A stretch of DNA of 64,000 nucleotides from Cryptomeria japonica (GCF_030272615.1 NW_026729184.1:1-64000); one strand, 5' to 3'. Shown: positions 1 through 12,559, counted from the first letter of the stretch. The notes: generated by a model not told the origin, from the sequence alone. Program-made: numbers and translations.

Positions 1-1
1 A

Positions 2-3000
2 CAACAACAACAATTGCTCTTGCGATTCAAAGCTGTCGTATCCAAAAACGGCAATGCTCTGCCCGACTGGATTCCCCTTCACCCATTCTGTAACTGGTCT
101 GGTATTATTTGTCACTCGTCTCAATCTGTTCGTGCCGTCAATTTAACCCAAATGGGTTTAGATGGCATCATCTCTCCTGTACTGGGAAATCTCTCTTCTC
201 TTCGAGCCCTAGATCTCTCCAGTAATTATCTCACTGGTATCATTCCTCCTCAACTCGGCCAACTCCCAAATCTATGGATACTCTTGCTGCATCAGAATCA
301 TTTGCAAGGAACCATTCCGCCCGCTCTCTCCGCTTGCCGCAGTTTGTATTATCTGGCACTCTCCTATAACCAACTGCATGGCAGCATTCCGCCTGAGCTG
401 AGCTTTATCAGAAGTTTGAAGTACCTCTACTTGGGTGGCAACAATCTCACGGGTACCATTCCCCCCTCTTTGAAGAATCTGTCTGCCTTAGTTGTATTGG
501 ATTTGGCCAACAATGAGCTCTACGGCCACATTCCTCCTGAATTGGGCATGCTCAGTCACCTCCAGACTATTTACCTTTTTGGAAATAGTCTATCGGGCGC
601 CATTCCCAGCACTTTTCACTCTGTCCGTGCCATCAATTTATCCCAAATGGGTTTAGACGGCACCAATTCTCCCGTGCTCGGGAGTCTCTCCTCTCTTCGA
701 TCCCTTGATCTCTCCTTCAACAACCTCACTGGTACTATTCCTCCTCAACTCGGCCAACTGCCAAATCTACAGATACTCCAGCTGGCCGGCAATCAATTAC
801 AAGGAATCATTCCGCCCGCTCTCTCCGCTTGCCGCAGTTTGTATCTTCTGTCACTCACCTTCAACCAACTGCATGGCAGCATTCCGCCTGAGCTGACTCT
901 TCTAACAAGTTTGAAGTATCTCTACATGGGCGGTAACAGTCTAACGGGTACCATTCCACCCTCTTTCAAGAATCTGTCTGCCTTAGTTCGATTGGATTTG
1001 GCCTTAAATAACTTATCGGGCAACATTCCACCTGAATTGGGAATACTAACTGACTTAGAGTATCTTAGTTTATGGGGAAATCAGCTTAGTGGAAACATAC
1101 CAAACTCCCTGGGAAATTGCTCCAGTCTCAAAGAACTTTATTTAAATACAAACCAACTTGGTGGAACGGTTCCAATGGAACTAGGTAGGTTGAAGCTTCT
1201 CACCAAGATTTACCTACACACCAATCAACTCGTTAGTGACAGCAGTAACACATTGGCCTTGGCCTTTCTCAATGCTCTCACAAATTGCTCCCACTTGCAA
1301 GAAATAGATGTGAAAATCAATTATTTCACTGGTATATTGGCCCCGACCATAGGCCAGCTGTCTTCTAATCTCAATTACTTGGCTTTATCAGCCAACATGA
1401 TAAGCGGAAGCATACCACAACAGATTGTAAATCTCACAAACTTGACATACTTAGGTTTAGAGAATAATCTTTTGAGCGGCAATATTCCATCTGGAATTAA
1501 TAGATTTCGTGAGTTGGAAGAATTGCATCTGGGTGGGAACAAATTAGAAGGAAGCATTCCAAGTGAGATAAGTCATATGCAACATCTCGGACTCTTAAAT
1601 CTTAGTCACAACCAGTTATCTGGAAAAATACCTGATTCACTTTGTAGCTCCCAGCAGTTAAGACGTCTTCTACTTCAGCACAACAAGTTATCAGGGGAGA
1701 TCCCTGTTAGTTTGGAGGGATGTCAGAAGTTGGAGCTCCTTGACTTATCTTACAATAAACTAGGGGGAAAGATACCTGGTGAAGTCATTGCCAGCCTTAA
1801 AAACCTGCAATTCTACCTTAATATTTCATGGAATTCTCTGGAAGGGCGGTTGCCGCAGGAGATGAGTAAAATTGTAATGGCTCTAGCCATAGATATATCT
1901 GGAAATAAACTTACTGGGGTCATTCCAATTTCTCTAGGAGACTGCACAGCATTAGAGCATCTAAATCTGTCTCACAACACCTTTGAAGGTCCAATACCAC
2001 ATTCACTCTCCAAATTAAAAAATCTCCAAGAAATGGATCTTTCTTTCAATAATTTGTCAGGGCAGATTCCAGAAGGAGGGTTGTTTCAAAATAGAACTGT
2101 TGTAACATTTTTTATGGGGAACCCTGGTCTATGTGGTCCAAAACACTATTCATTGCCTCCATGCCCAAATCTGACCCAGGGAAAACATTCCCTTCTCAAA
2201 AAAGTTGTCTTATCAGTTGTTGGAACCATTGGATTTGTATTAGGCTGCTTCATTATAGTAATTTTAAGGAGGCATAAACTTTCAAGGCAAGTAGTCCGTT
2301 CCTCGAGCTTTATTTTTCAAGGAAACTATCCAAAATTTTCTTATCAAGATCTGTTCATCGCAACATCTGGATTTGACGAGTCAAACTTGCTTGGAGTGGG
2401 TAACTTTGGATCTGTCTACAAAGGCATGTTGAGGGATGGTAAGATAATTGCCATCAAGAATCTTAATTTACAAAATGAAGAAGCTCTTAAGAGTTTTAAG
2501 AGAGAGTGCAAGATGTTGGGAAGAATTCGGCACCGTAACCTCATCAGAATCATGAGTGCATTTTTCTACCCTGACTTGAAAGGTTTGGTTCTTGAATTTG
2601 CATGTAATGGAAGCTTGGAAAAACATTTGCACCCTGAGAGAGATGGTGAAGGCTTTTGTAAATTGGGATTGAGTGAGTGTTTGAGCATTGCTGTTGATGT
2701 AGCACATGGCATGGAATATTTACATCATGATTGTCCTCTACAAATTGTGCACTGTGATTTAAAACCCAGCAATGTGCTCTTGGATGCCAACATGACAGCT
2801 CTTGTCACTGATTTTGGTATATCCCGTTTAACTTCTACAAATTCCACTGATTCACTGAGTACAACAACATTTGCACTCAAAGGATCCATTGGCTATATTG
2901 CTCGAGGTAACATTTTTGAATTATCTTTATATTAGCATTATCATTTTCTTTATTAGCTTTTTTAAGAATTTAATGAACAAAATTCATTGCAGAGTATGGA

Positions 3001-3423
3001 TTGGGTGGGAATGTTTCTATTTATGGAGATGTTTATAGTTATGGAATTCTGATATTGGAGATGGTTACAAGGAGGAGACCAAGTGATGACATGTTTGTAG
3101 GAGACATGAGCTTGCACAAGTGGGTGAGATCAGCTTTTCCAAACAGACTGGCAGAAATTGTTGATAGGGAGCTATTGAGTGATGTGAATGAAAACATGGA
3201 AGACAATAAATGTCTTCTTTCTTTCATTCATGTTGGTTTGCTGTGTAGTAGTGAATCATCAAGAGAGCGACCTTCCATGAGTGATGTAGCGAAAGCCTTG
3301 GTGAGCCTGAAGACATGTTTGATGGGAGCTGCAGCTGCTTCCAATTTAACATCTACCATATCAGAACTCCTGGAAAAATGCAATCCCACAGAAACATTGG
3401 CATCGGACAGCTCTACATTTTAG
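2..3423 (+). CDS. LRR receptor-like kinase, subfamily XII, left copy (5' partial; exons 2..2906 and 2993..3423)
   Basis: Plasma-membrane receptor kinase of the EFR/FLS2/Xa21 class, probably a microbial-pattern receptor. The window starts inside the glutamine run that follows the signal peptide, so the start codon lies outside. Visible in order: the LRR N-cap (FCNWSGIICH), about 25 plant-type LRRs, the C-terminal cap (GLCG...LPPCP), one membrane helix ending in IIVIL, and a Ser/Thr kinase with GVGNFGSVYKG, AIK, HCDLKPSN and DFG. HCD instead of HRD makes it a non-RD kinase. The single 86-bp intron (2907-2992, GT..AG) splits the Glu codon of the APE motif, a position I recall as usual for this subfamily. 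In this copy the spliced motif reads ARE, because the codon is cga where the right copy has cca. It also has EGRLP where the right copy has EGPLP. Signalling by this copy may therefore be weak. About 19 residues differ from the right copy. Confidence 0.93.
125..1114 (+). repeat. Internal 165-codon LRR block duplication in the left kinase gene
   Basis: Two consecutive 495-bp blocks (125-619 and 620-1114) are homologous. Both begin with SVRA(V/I)NL(T/S)QMGLDG, and both contain LGQLPNL, PPALSACRSLY, NQLHGSIPPEL, SLKYLY and KNLSALV. Each holds about seven LRRs. The blocks differ from each other much more than the two gene copies do, so this duplication is older than the gene duplication. Confidence 0.9.
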
Positions 3424-4180
3424 ATGTTTATAACTTCCATCAAGAAGTTGAAGTCCATGTTTGATTGTTTCAAGATTGTCTTCCATAACAATCTAGTCTT
3501 CTTTCATGTCAAATCTCCCTTTAATTAAATTCTAGTTCTGTGAGCTTGTATATTGTTCTAATTTATGTGTTTTCGTTTCACCAGTTTGTGAAAGTATGAT
3601 GTTGTCAATACATGCTTATTGAAACAATATAAAGTATTTTAACATATTGTCCTATTTATAGGAGTTCCTCTCATAATGTACAAAAGCTTGTGAATATTCA
3701 TGTGTCGCGAAGTTCAAAAACATGACAGGAATCTGGATGATATATTTATGGCTAGAAAGGAGAAAGGAATAAGAATTCTAAGGTAAGTGAATTTTATTGA
3801 GTTTTTTGAATAATTTAGAATGCTCAAAACAGATACGTCGCGGAGCTACGTGTAGAATTCACTCAAAATTTAGATTGTAGTGTAATTCTCCTTTATCAGA
3901 TGTAAGGGGAGGCCCTTGTTTTCATTTTTGACAGTCGTTTATAAGAATGTGCAGAACTTAAAAAATCTTCTTTCGCTCCATTTGTTTTTCTTCAACCATT
4001 TCTGGCTATATAAATTACTATTACATTTTGATTTTCTGTAAACAATCACTGGCCTCTTTATGTATAAAAATATCGTTCAGATTTGGACTATATAATTAAT
4101 ATAAATTTTAAGTTGAGCATAATTTAATTTAATTTAAAATATAATTAATCAATTTAATTTTAATTAATTAAGGAAAGAGT
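3424..4180. other. 3' flank of the left kinase gene
   Basis: AT-rich, no open frame of note. The first about 250 bp should be 3' UTR: T-rich stretches and AATATAAA-like signals lie near 3625. The same sequence follows the right gene (61035-61825). The end is an AATT-rich tract (about 4080-4175). Confidence 0.5.
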
Positions 4181-7010
4181 TTTTTTTTCCTTTTTCATCA
4201 GTAAACTACAAATAAGAGGTCTGCTTCATGTACATTAATTCAAAATATTTTACAATGTTTTTCTCATTATAGTTTCATACAGATTTGTAATAGGCGGTTT
4301 TTACAACCTATGCCAAAAACAATATCTACATGCTCTTTGTCATATAAAATGGAGCATAATTACATTTTATGGATAAGGTATTTAAATCTTGAAGCCAATT
4401 GAGGCCCTCCATGAGGATGGGCCCTAGAATCCATTGGAGAAACAAAACCCACTTCCCAACATCTAGATGGTGTCATGGTAAAGCAAAGTGGATGTTAATC
4501 AAAATGAGAGGGCATCACTCTGTGGAATATCTAGTGATATGAATAATATAGAAATCCTATGGCAACTAAATGCCCAATTCTTCAACTATCATCTTTAAAA
4601 TGCCCTCAGTCTCACCAAAAACTATTCTCAAATGAGTCATTTGCACAACACATTCTATGAGTCAAATGGCTCACCCAAATTTTCCAACAAGGCCAAGAAC
4701 ATGGATGAAATGTTCATGTTAACTTTGTGTCTATGGTGAGTCAATAAGAAAAACTCTCTGAACCCCTTTAATCACTTGAAGAATTAAGCCAATGCGGTAT
4801 TTGAAGATGCTCTTCAGCCTCTTCTCCTTGAGTACTCCTAAGAAATTCATCTATCTACAAGTGCATGCCAATTAGATGGGCATGTTCATTTAAACAAACT
4901 CTAAATCTTCTTGGAAAATATATTCTACATGAGATACACAAAGGTAAGCACGTGCAACATTTATAACTATGTCAAGATATTTCAATAAATGTCATTCTCT
5001 TTAGCCTCTATCACACCTTGTTTTGATTTTCTAGTGATATGCCACATCTTGTCATCATTACCTTACATAAGAAATAGAAACATCATCTTACAGGTTTCAT
5101 GAGAGTCAACCTCAACTTAGTGCCTACTTCGACTAAAATGTGAAGGATTCATGGAGTGTGGTGGATGCCACACATGAATTTATAGTAAGGAAGAAGTTTC
5201 ATCCAAGCTACATAAAAGGGCATCTCTAACATTCCAAGGCAAATTGGCATCCCAATATAATATGATAAACATTTTATATATTCTCAAAACATAAAACACG
5301 TCTAGAAGGACCTTAATATCTTAGTTTCATAAATCTATTTATGGTTAAGATCTTCTTTTGTAGTGTAGCCCTAGAAAAAGCTCTAGCCATTGCCAACTAA
5401 ATTTTGTTCCAACATAGTTGTGTTGGAAGAATATTCCTTTTTGCTTTGCACTCCATTGATCCATACCCCTTTGTGGCATAATATTTCCCATCATTAGTGA
5501 GATTTTCTTTTGCTTTTATGTTCCTTGCTAGAAGAAGTTCCTCATTTTCTATTTAATACATTGGCAACCCCCATGTGACATTGCGGTCCTCAAGACATTA
5601 GACAGACATGGTAAGAGTAGATATTACTACTTTCAACATGATGATAAGTCAACCATTTCGATTTCCATGAGGTCATCTCACTAGATAATTTGGCAAGCGT
5701 CCCATAGTCGAGTTGATCTTAAGCCATTTGTTAAAGGGAAATTCGAGGTATATAGTAGGAAGGGTGTCTAATTTTAATTGTAGTGTGAACTTATGTTTCT
5801 ACTTGTTCCCTAGGGTCTTAGACATTGCAACACTTGCATTTACCATTTTACGTAAACAAATAGATTAATCATCCCCAAAAATATTGACCCTAGCCTCTAG
5901 TCTTTTGGCCATCCCTCAAAGAATAATAGTTTACAAATTGTTGATGTGTCAAAGAAGTTAAATTTGAGGTAATTGAAATTCCTTCCAACTGCCCCAATTA
6001 AGTTACAACAAAACCATATCGTCTTAAAGCATCTACCAAAATTATGAATAGAAAGTGGGATAATAATTGCAAAGTTCCATTGATAATAATTAAGAACCTT
6101 GGGTTTGTAACTATCATGAATTAGCAAGACAATCAATCTCTCTCAAATCCAAAAGATTTAAGGGATTTGAACAAGAATCTCCAATCCAATTTGTTGTTCT
6201 TGTTTATATCTAGTTTGACTTACATTACACTTGATCCATTTAACAAGCTGAAGAGTGGATAGCTTCTTATTAAATTAGTACTCCATCTAAGATGCATTTC
6301 CTAAGAACAAGCTCAGTTTGCCCCTAAGTAATAATCTCAAGTAGAATTGTTTGTAGATAACTTTATATAGTTGTGGATAGTATCTTATATACTATGTTTC
6401 ATGGAGATATTGATTAAAAATCTTCTTCTTCTTAGGAATAAAAGTTTCGAAGGTGTTATTCAGATCTTTAAATTGACTACTTTCTTGTGTGAGTCCTCAA
6501 GTGCTACCCAAATGTTGTACCTTGCAATATGCTAGCACTTACAAAAAATGTTTCTAGGAAGCCATCAAGCTTGAGAGCCTTGTCTAGAAGCAGCTAGAGG
6601 ACAACCTTTTGACTTCTTCTATGAAACATTGTTTCAAGAGTTTATCTTCACTCTTAGAAACCAACTTGGGGATTTTATTAGTAAAATGAGACATGGATTC
6701 ACCTAAGGAGTCATCTATATTGTTTAACATTCCTTTTGAAAAAGAAGACTACGTGTTTATTAATGAGCTCCTTCTCTTCTAGTATCTCTCAATATATAAA
6801 TTTATCTTACTAATTCTATTCACCATTTTCCTTTCTTTTGTATAATGATGGAAAAACTTTGAGATTTTGTTCCTGCTTTTAAGCCAAACTTTCCTAACTT
6901 TTGGTGTCCAATATATCTCCTATTTTGGAAGAATCTCTAAATAGAACCTTAATAGTCCCTTTTCTTCTAGGTAACTATCGTGGTCCATTCCAAATAGAAA
7001 AACACATTCA
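4181..7010 (-). mobile_element. Decayed LINE (non-LTR retrotransposon) ORF2 fragment
   Basis: Read on the minus strand, interrupted frames still show a plant LINE ORF2 in the right order. About 6900-6840: WLKSRNK..SKFFHHYTKERK (family consensus WLKAGDKNTKFFH), the start of the RT region. About 6330: FIPKKK. About 6020-6100: FIIINGTL, ILVDALRRYG. About 5950: QQFVNYY at the catalytic FVDD site, where both Asp are lost. About 5730: LEFPLTNGLRSTRLWD. About 5570: KMRNFF. Many stops and frame changes; surely inactive. The T-run at 4181-4197 could be the copied poly(A) tail. The 5' end is missing. The lower part is shared with the right-hand duplicate. Downstream of about 5400 the identity of the sequence is uncertain. 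Confidence 0.65.
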
Positions 7011-7019
7011 TTCAAATAA

Positions 7020-7800
7020 AGCCTTTGAATATTGACAACGAGATTGCAACCGGTTTTGACTAAGTATATACCTGGAGCATTATTAGTTCAAAATAGTTCA
7101 TCTTTCTTTTGTAAGGAACTAAAATTGAAATGACATATTTTATTAAATAGCTCTATGTTAGATTCACAACATTTACTTCTTAGCAAGGTATTGTATATTC
7201 TCTAATAGGTGGATATTCCAATCTACATCCAATTTTTCTCGATAGTTCTTCCAAATTTGCTAGATAACTCCTTAATCCTTAAAAAGGGGTGAAAATGTTC
7301 AAGGGGAGGCTCAATAAACAAGTGGTCTTCCTAGATCCAAATAGTATAACCATTACTCACCATCCATTTTTATCACATTCGCAATAGTTGTCCAACCTTA
7401 GCATTTTTGTTCCAAATAGTAGATCCAACAAGGATATAAAAATAAGATAATATACCCCAACCACCCTCATCTCTAATATACTTAACCTTCATGATATTTA
7501 TCCAATTATTATTGTTCTTCAAAAAAAAATGTCTCATTTTGGCTATCAAGACCATATTTGTGTCTTTAATTTTGCATAATCCCAAACCTTAGAGTTGCTT
7601 AAGAAGGAAAACCTTATCCCAAGACACTAGTAAAATCCTTTGGTCTCTTTCAATTCCAAACCAATGGAAGTTCCTTTGAATCTATTTGACTTTATTAGCG
7701 AGGAATCTACTATGAATGTTATTTGGCTTTTCTAAATAAATGATATTAATGTTTTAATGATCATCCATTGGGAATCCTTGATCCTCCATGATGTGGCATC
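7020..7800 (-). mobile_element. Second LINE ORF2 fragment (post-RT region)
   Basis: The minus strand contains LVSWDKVFLLKQ then GLGLCKIKDTNMVLIAKM, NIMKVKYIRDE, STIWNKN, and around 7050-7120 NNAPGIY. This is the plant LINE series ending in the motif normally read GIYSVKSGY, just before the zf-RVT domain. It sits directly upstream of a separate fragment that starts earlier in ORF2, so two different LINE copies are joined near 7015. Truncated at both ends, with frame breaks; inactive. Confidence 0.65.
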
Positions 7801-8480
7801 CAAGTGTATTATAACATGTGATTAAATAGGCCAACCTAGGCCTTATTATAAGTAATTTAATGTAGAAGCAAAAGGATAATAGTGAAAATTTTGAATTAGG
7901 TTAATAAACTATTAGTGGGAACTAGATTCAAATGTATCACAAAGGATTGCACTAGGGATTACATACATAAAACGTAAGTATAATAGTAATTTCATTTAAC
8001 AAATAAAGAAAAATGATACATATATTTTATATAAATATATATATGACCATAATAAATATACAAGTAAATGGATTTGTAAATTGAATCAATTATCATATAT
8101 AAATATTGCAAATAATATACTAAATTAACATACTATTAAATATAACTAAATAAATTTAAAACTGAAAACAAATAATGATTCTATGGCAAGCAAAATGAGT
8201 GGGATCACTTTCTCCTCCATTTACTCTAACACTCCCTAATTAACAACAACTTTTTATTATTTTAGTATTCTTTGTTCAAAACTATAATCTCATTTGACAT
8301 CTAAAATCGTTACTTCTACATTTTAATAAATATGTAAAATACTTTTTTAAATAATATTATAAACCTTATCTGTATTGTATAAAAATACTAATTTAAAAAC
8401 AATTAATAGGTGTACACCAAACAAAAGCAAAGTAAACAAATCCTTGATAACAAACATACCGACTCCCACAAAAGCTAAAA
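7801..8480. other. AT-rich intergenic DNA
   Basis: No coding signal and no recognisable repeat. The stretch is dominated by short A/T runs, especially 7980-8160 and 8320-8400. Confidence 0.5.
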
Positions 8481-8616
8481 CAGTATTATAGTCGTCTGGG
8501 ATGTGGAAGATATGTAATGAGACGACTGGTGGGAAGGCGAAGGTATATAATTATTTGCTATTCTATGGAATTTCATTCACAAGCGTAGAATTTCATGGCT
8601 GGACATTATTTTATAA

Positions 8617-8855
8617 AGAATTCTTCGAGCTTGCGGACAAAACAAAGGCTTTATATCTCTGTTTTAATAGTTTCTTAATATTTCTTCAGTTTGTCTTCTA
8701 CTCTCGCCAACTGCTTACCTTTAGCAGCGTAGACTTCTGACCATTTCCCATGGTTGAGCAACATTTTAATAAGAATTCAAGGAGCCTGTGGACAAAACAA
8801 ATGCTTTATATTTCTTTCTTATCTGTTTCTTAATATTTCTTTAGTTTGTCACTCA
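8617..8855. repeat. Pair of about 85-bp direct repeats
   Basis: 8617-8704 and 8770-8855 share aagaattc..gagc, gtggacaaaacaaa.gcttta, and tttcttaatatttctt.agtttgtc. The following text to about 8990 (cccatcaagatga, then tacaaaacttt) resembles the terminal part of repeat A, so this may be a very old relic of that family. Confidence 0.5.
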
Positions 8856-9055
8856 TTCAATCACAGCCCATCAAGATGACCACCCATTTCTCAATAGGTT
8901 AGAAAATTGTGCATTGACAGAGACTAGATTTGAATGGCGAACGCAGCAGGACATTTCATAGTCTATTTAAGTTTGCACTACAAAACTTTCGGATTGTCAA
9001 GTACGTTCAGTTCTTGGAAATGCCAAAATAATATAGTAATTATAATAGGAAATTT

Positions 9056-9127
9056 GATATATATATATAGACATGTATATATATGATATATATGTATATA
9101 CATGTATACATGTATATATGTATATGT

Positions 9128-9160
<33 letters not shown>

Positions 9161-9195
9161 TATATATGTATACATATATATATACATATATATAA
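9056..9195. repeat. TA/TATATG microsatellite
   Basis: About 140 bp of alternating (ta)n, (tatatg)n and catgta units. The open frame that crosses it is only the repeat read as Tyr/Ile/Met. Confidence 0.9.
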
Positions 9196-9459
9196 TTTTA
9201 AAAGATGTTTATCTTTCACATTATTTAATATGAATTATTTTTGTTAATTTGGATTTATTATTATATCAGATTTGAAAATCTATTTGAGTTAAATTAGATT
9301 TTTAGATTTTTAGAACAACATACTTACTCAATGGTATTACAAATTATTTCAAATTATTTCAAATGATTAGAAAAGGGGTGAAAATTTATTCAAACACAAA
9401 AGTGATACAAACAGAGAGCCCAGATGAGAGTACTGGAGAACCCTATCAATATCCACTAG

Positions 9460-9918
9460 CTAATCTAGCATAAGAGCCATATCAGAAGGCAATTGCATCC
9501 TATCCATTATATTCCAACCCTGCATTTGATCCGAGACCCATTTGGCCAAACAATCTGCAACCCCATTCCACTCCCTGGGAACGTGTGTGAAAGTAACTGA
9601 ATCTAGGGAGCAACAAAATTGAAGAATCTGACTGATAACTAAAGCCAAGTGCCAACTAACATCCCCATGCTCCTGCATGGTTAGCAAATTCACCACCACA
9701 TAAGAATCAGACTCACAAATAATTTTGTGCCAACCAAGAGCAGAACAATGTTGAACAACATAAAAAATGGCAAGAGCCTTCCTTAAATTATTTGTATTAA
9801 ATCCCTTATAGTTGGAGAAAATAAATTGAACATCCCCAGAACTATCCTGCCCAACACCACCAATATCAACATTCCTAGGGTTCCCCAAAGATGAACCATC
9901 AGTGTTAACTTTTAACAC
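9460..9918 (-). pseudogene. LINE-encoded RNase H domain (RVT_3 type)
   Basis: 152-residue open frame, LKVNTDGSSLGNP at the N end (first catalytic Asp), CESDSYVVV (Asp), and VPREWNGVADCLAKW (last Asp with the NxxAD.LA context). The usual Glu (normally in ..NEAE..AL) reads LRKALAI, so the catalytic Glu appears lost. This is the 3'-terminal domain of the LINE at 9363-13080, not a host gene. Confidence 0.8.
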
Positions 9919-11117
9919 ACCAAGAGGAGGGGGAGTCCACCGACCCTTCTAATTAACCCACCATAATGGATGTCTGCACCTACCTCTTCCACCCTACCCA
10001 CCAAACATCGGAGCACCCCCTTGAAGACGAAGAGTAAGACAAGTGCATATAGCAATATCAACGGGATCCACGTTGCTAGTCAAATCACACTTAACCACAA
10101 CAGTCTCACAAAGAGAATGAATAATTTTCCACCACAAGTATGTGGCATCCATCCTTATATCCTGAAAAATCCTCCAATTCCTTTCTAGCCAAACATGCTA
10201 GATGCTTAAGGACTAAGAGCCCAAGAAACATGAAGATAAGGGGTTTCAGCATGGGACTTATCCCAATGCACCCAGAGCTCAAACAAAGAAGAAACGTGGC
10301 AGCAAGTCTTACCCCCAACACCCCACCAAAAGTGACATAGTTTCTCAGAAAAGCAGCACTAAAATAATAGATGAGAGATAAATTCCTCACTAATGTAACG
10401 CAAAACACAAATTGAAGGGCCTTGAAAACCCCATTTGCAAAGATCATCCTAGGTAAGACAACAATTGTTAACCACAAGCCACAAGAAGAAATTACATTTG
10501 GGCTAGGAAAATTTATTCCAAACCTACTTCCACAAAGGCACCTTAATATCTACAAACAACTGTCTGTTAAGCTACAAGTAACCTGCAGAAATAGAGTTTA
10601 TTCCAGATGACTCACTACCCCAGGCTAGGACATCGAGTCCTCCTAAGGAGATGCCCACCCTAGAAGCCAGAATATGAGTCAACTCAATTTGATCCTTGTC
10701 TGACCCAACTAGTGGCCAATCAGAAGAATCCTTCCATTTGTAACCAACAACCTGACCAAAATGTTGAGCAGTCTTATAGTGCACAACTTTATCCTACCTA
10801 GGTGAAATAAAGCAATCACAAAGAGCCTACAAATGCAGATACATGGAAAGAAGAGAGTGATTACCATCCGAAGAATCCATTCAAAAGAGAGCTTCAAATC
10901 CCTAACTGCAAATCCAAAAATATCTCTCTTAACCAGCTAGGTGCCAGTCTTCAAAGTATTCCAAACCATAGACCCTCTACTCTCCAAATAATATTGAGGA
11001 ACATCCAAATAGATAGTTCTTAGTAAATACTTGTGCATGAGAATACAGACCAAAGATAATATTGATTGGCACACCAATCCTAATATAGGTTAGTTGCAGG
11101 AACCTGCCCAAACAAGA

Positions 11118-12107
11118 GGGTGAATTCACAATACTGGTTCCCACTTTTTGACCAACTTTGACACTTAGATGAATATTTTGAAAAAAAACTTCGCTTTTTG
11201 ACACCTATAACTTTTAAACCGTTAAGAATTTGTAGATGATATAAACTAGTGATTTTTAGCATCTTGTTTGTAGATTCTAAATTTGTTTTTTTCAAATTTG
11301 TTTGAATAAATTTTTATTGATTTTTCCATCTCCCTCAAAAAGTAGTTTTTTACAGCAAACAACATTTTTCCAGAGTGATGTGTATCCCAAAACGCATAAT
11401 TTTTTTTTATAAATGATAAAAATTTAATTATTTTGAATTTTGGTTTGTAACATCAATACCCAGGGCATGCAGTTGGTTTGATAGTGATATGTTGAATATT
11501 TTTCATTTTATTAAGTTTTGAAGTTTGACTAATTATAATTCAGATATAGGTGTACGTTTGAACACATAACTTTTTCTATATATATCAAAATTCAATTTTC
11601 TTTTTTTTTAGAAAGAAAACACCAATACCTAGTGCATAGATATTTTTCAGAATTTTTTTGAATTAGTTTACTATTTTTCTCAATGCATTTGACAAAGAAG
11701 TTCATGTTCGGTGAAAAACCTACATTCATAAGAAATTAAATAAAAATATATTAATGAAATTAAATATATTAAAAGTTATACTATTTGGAAAGCTTATAAT
11801 AAGGACTAAATACTTTTTAAAAAAAAGTTTTAAATGAATTAATTTGACCCCCCAAAAGCTAATGTAAAATTGATTTTTTATCACCATTTGATAGATGCAC
11901 AGGAGACTCCATTGCAAGTATGATTTAGAAGTAGAGAGGTTCTCTCCAATAAATTTTGATCTAAGAGCCTTTGATTTAACTCTCTTCAATTAATTACTTC
12001 AAATGAGACCTCTTAAAGCTTAAATCATTCTATTTTTTAAAAAATGTACGATTTCAGCAAAAATCTGGATGTACCAAAAAGTGGGAACTAGCTTTGTGAG
12101 TTCACCC
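11118..12107. mobile_element. 990-bp terminal-inverted-repeat DNA element inside the LINE
   Basis: The left end GGGTGAATTCACAATACTGG and the reverse complement of the right end, GGGTGAACTCACAAAGCTAG, continue alike through TTCCCACTTTTTG: about 28 of the first 33 positions match. The repeat AAGA flanks both ends (11114-11117 and 12108-12111). LINE zf-RVT sequence continues on each side. The interior is AT-rich and has no transposase that I can see, so it is a non-autonomous element. The superfamily is not clear: neither the CACTA nor the TTA-target PIF rule fits. Confidence 0.8.
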
Positions 12108-12559
12108 AAGATAGAAGAATGGAGGCCAAGACTCCCCTCCTTTCGAGGCCAACAAACAAGTTCCCACTTAATTAGGCTCCATTTGGAATTCTACAAAGTA
12201 TTGCTCCAAAGAAACTGGCATGAGAGGGCATCAAATTCCTTAAGAAAATACACAGGAGCTGCCAAGACCATGTTTCTTTGAATAGCAAGAGCCTGAATCA
12301 CCAATTGAAGAAAGGTCACCCAAGCAGTAGTAGACAACCACCTATGGGTCCAATTATTAACCTTCCAATGCAACTTATCTAGCAAGTCCTTCCAAAATAG
12401 ACTAGGTTGTCTGCCAATAGCCATAGGAATGCCCAGATAAACAAAGGGGAGAGATCCAATTTAAAATCAAAGGATGTTAGTAATCCTCCTCTGGATAGGC
12501 TCTAGAGTATTAAAAAAATAAATTGAGGATTTATGCTCATTGACTTTCTGACTTGAAGC

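Larger units (their letters stand above)
1..5765. repeat. Left copy of a long duplicated segment (kinase gene plus downstream DNA)
   Basis: Matches 57612-63443 through both exons, the intron, the 3' flank and part of a decayed LINE. Identity by eye is close to 99% in exons and slightly lower downstream. Small indels include about 12 bp and about 27 bp present only in the right copy, near 61350 and 61545. The match reaches the left window edge, so its true start is unseen. On the right it ends where a later LTR insertion interrupts the other copy. Confidence 0.92.

Noticed and set aside
705-896. Small open frames overlapping the kinase exons (also 1375-1557, 2468-2707 and their duplicates)
   Set aside because: Out-of-frame shadows of the LRR and kinase coding sequence.
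8491-8530. 8-bp inverted repeat agtcgtct...agacgact
   Set aside because: Isolated, no context and no second example; chance is likely in a long window.
8978-9187. Open frame made of Tyr/Ile/Met
   Set aside because: It is only the TA-rich microsatellite read as codons.
11114-11135. TIR start (gagggtgaattca) as another copy of the LTR hairpin motif
   Set aside because: It lacks the G run and the pairing arms, and the matching inverted end at 12107 explains it better.
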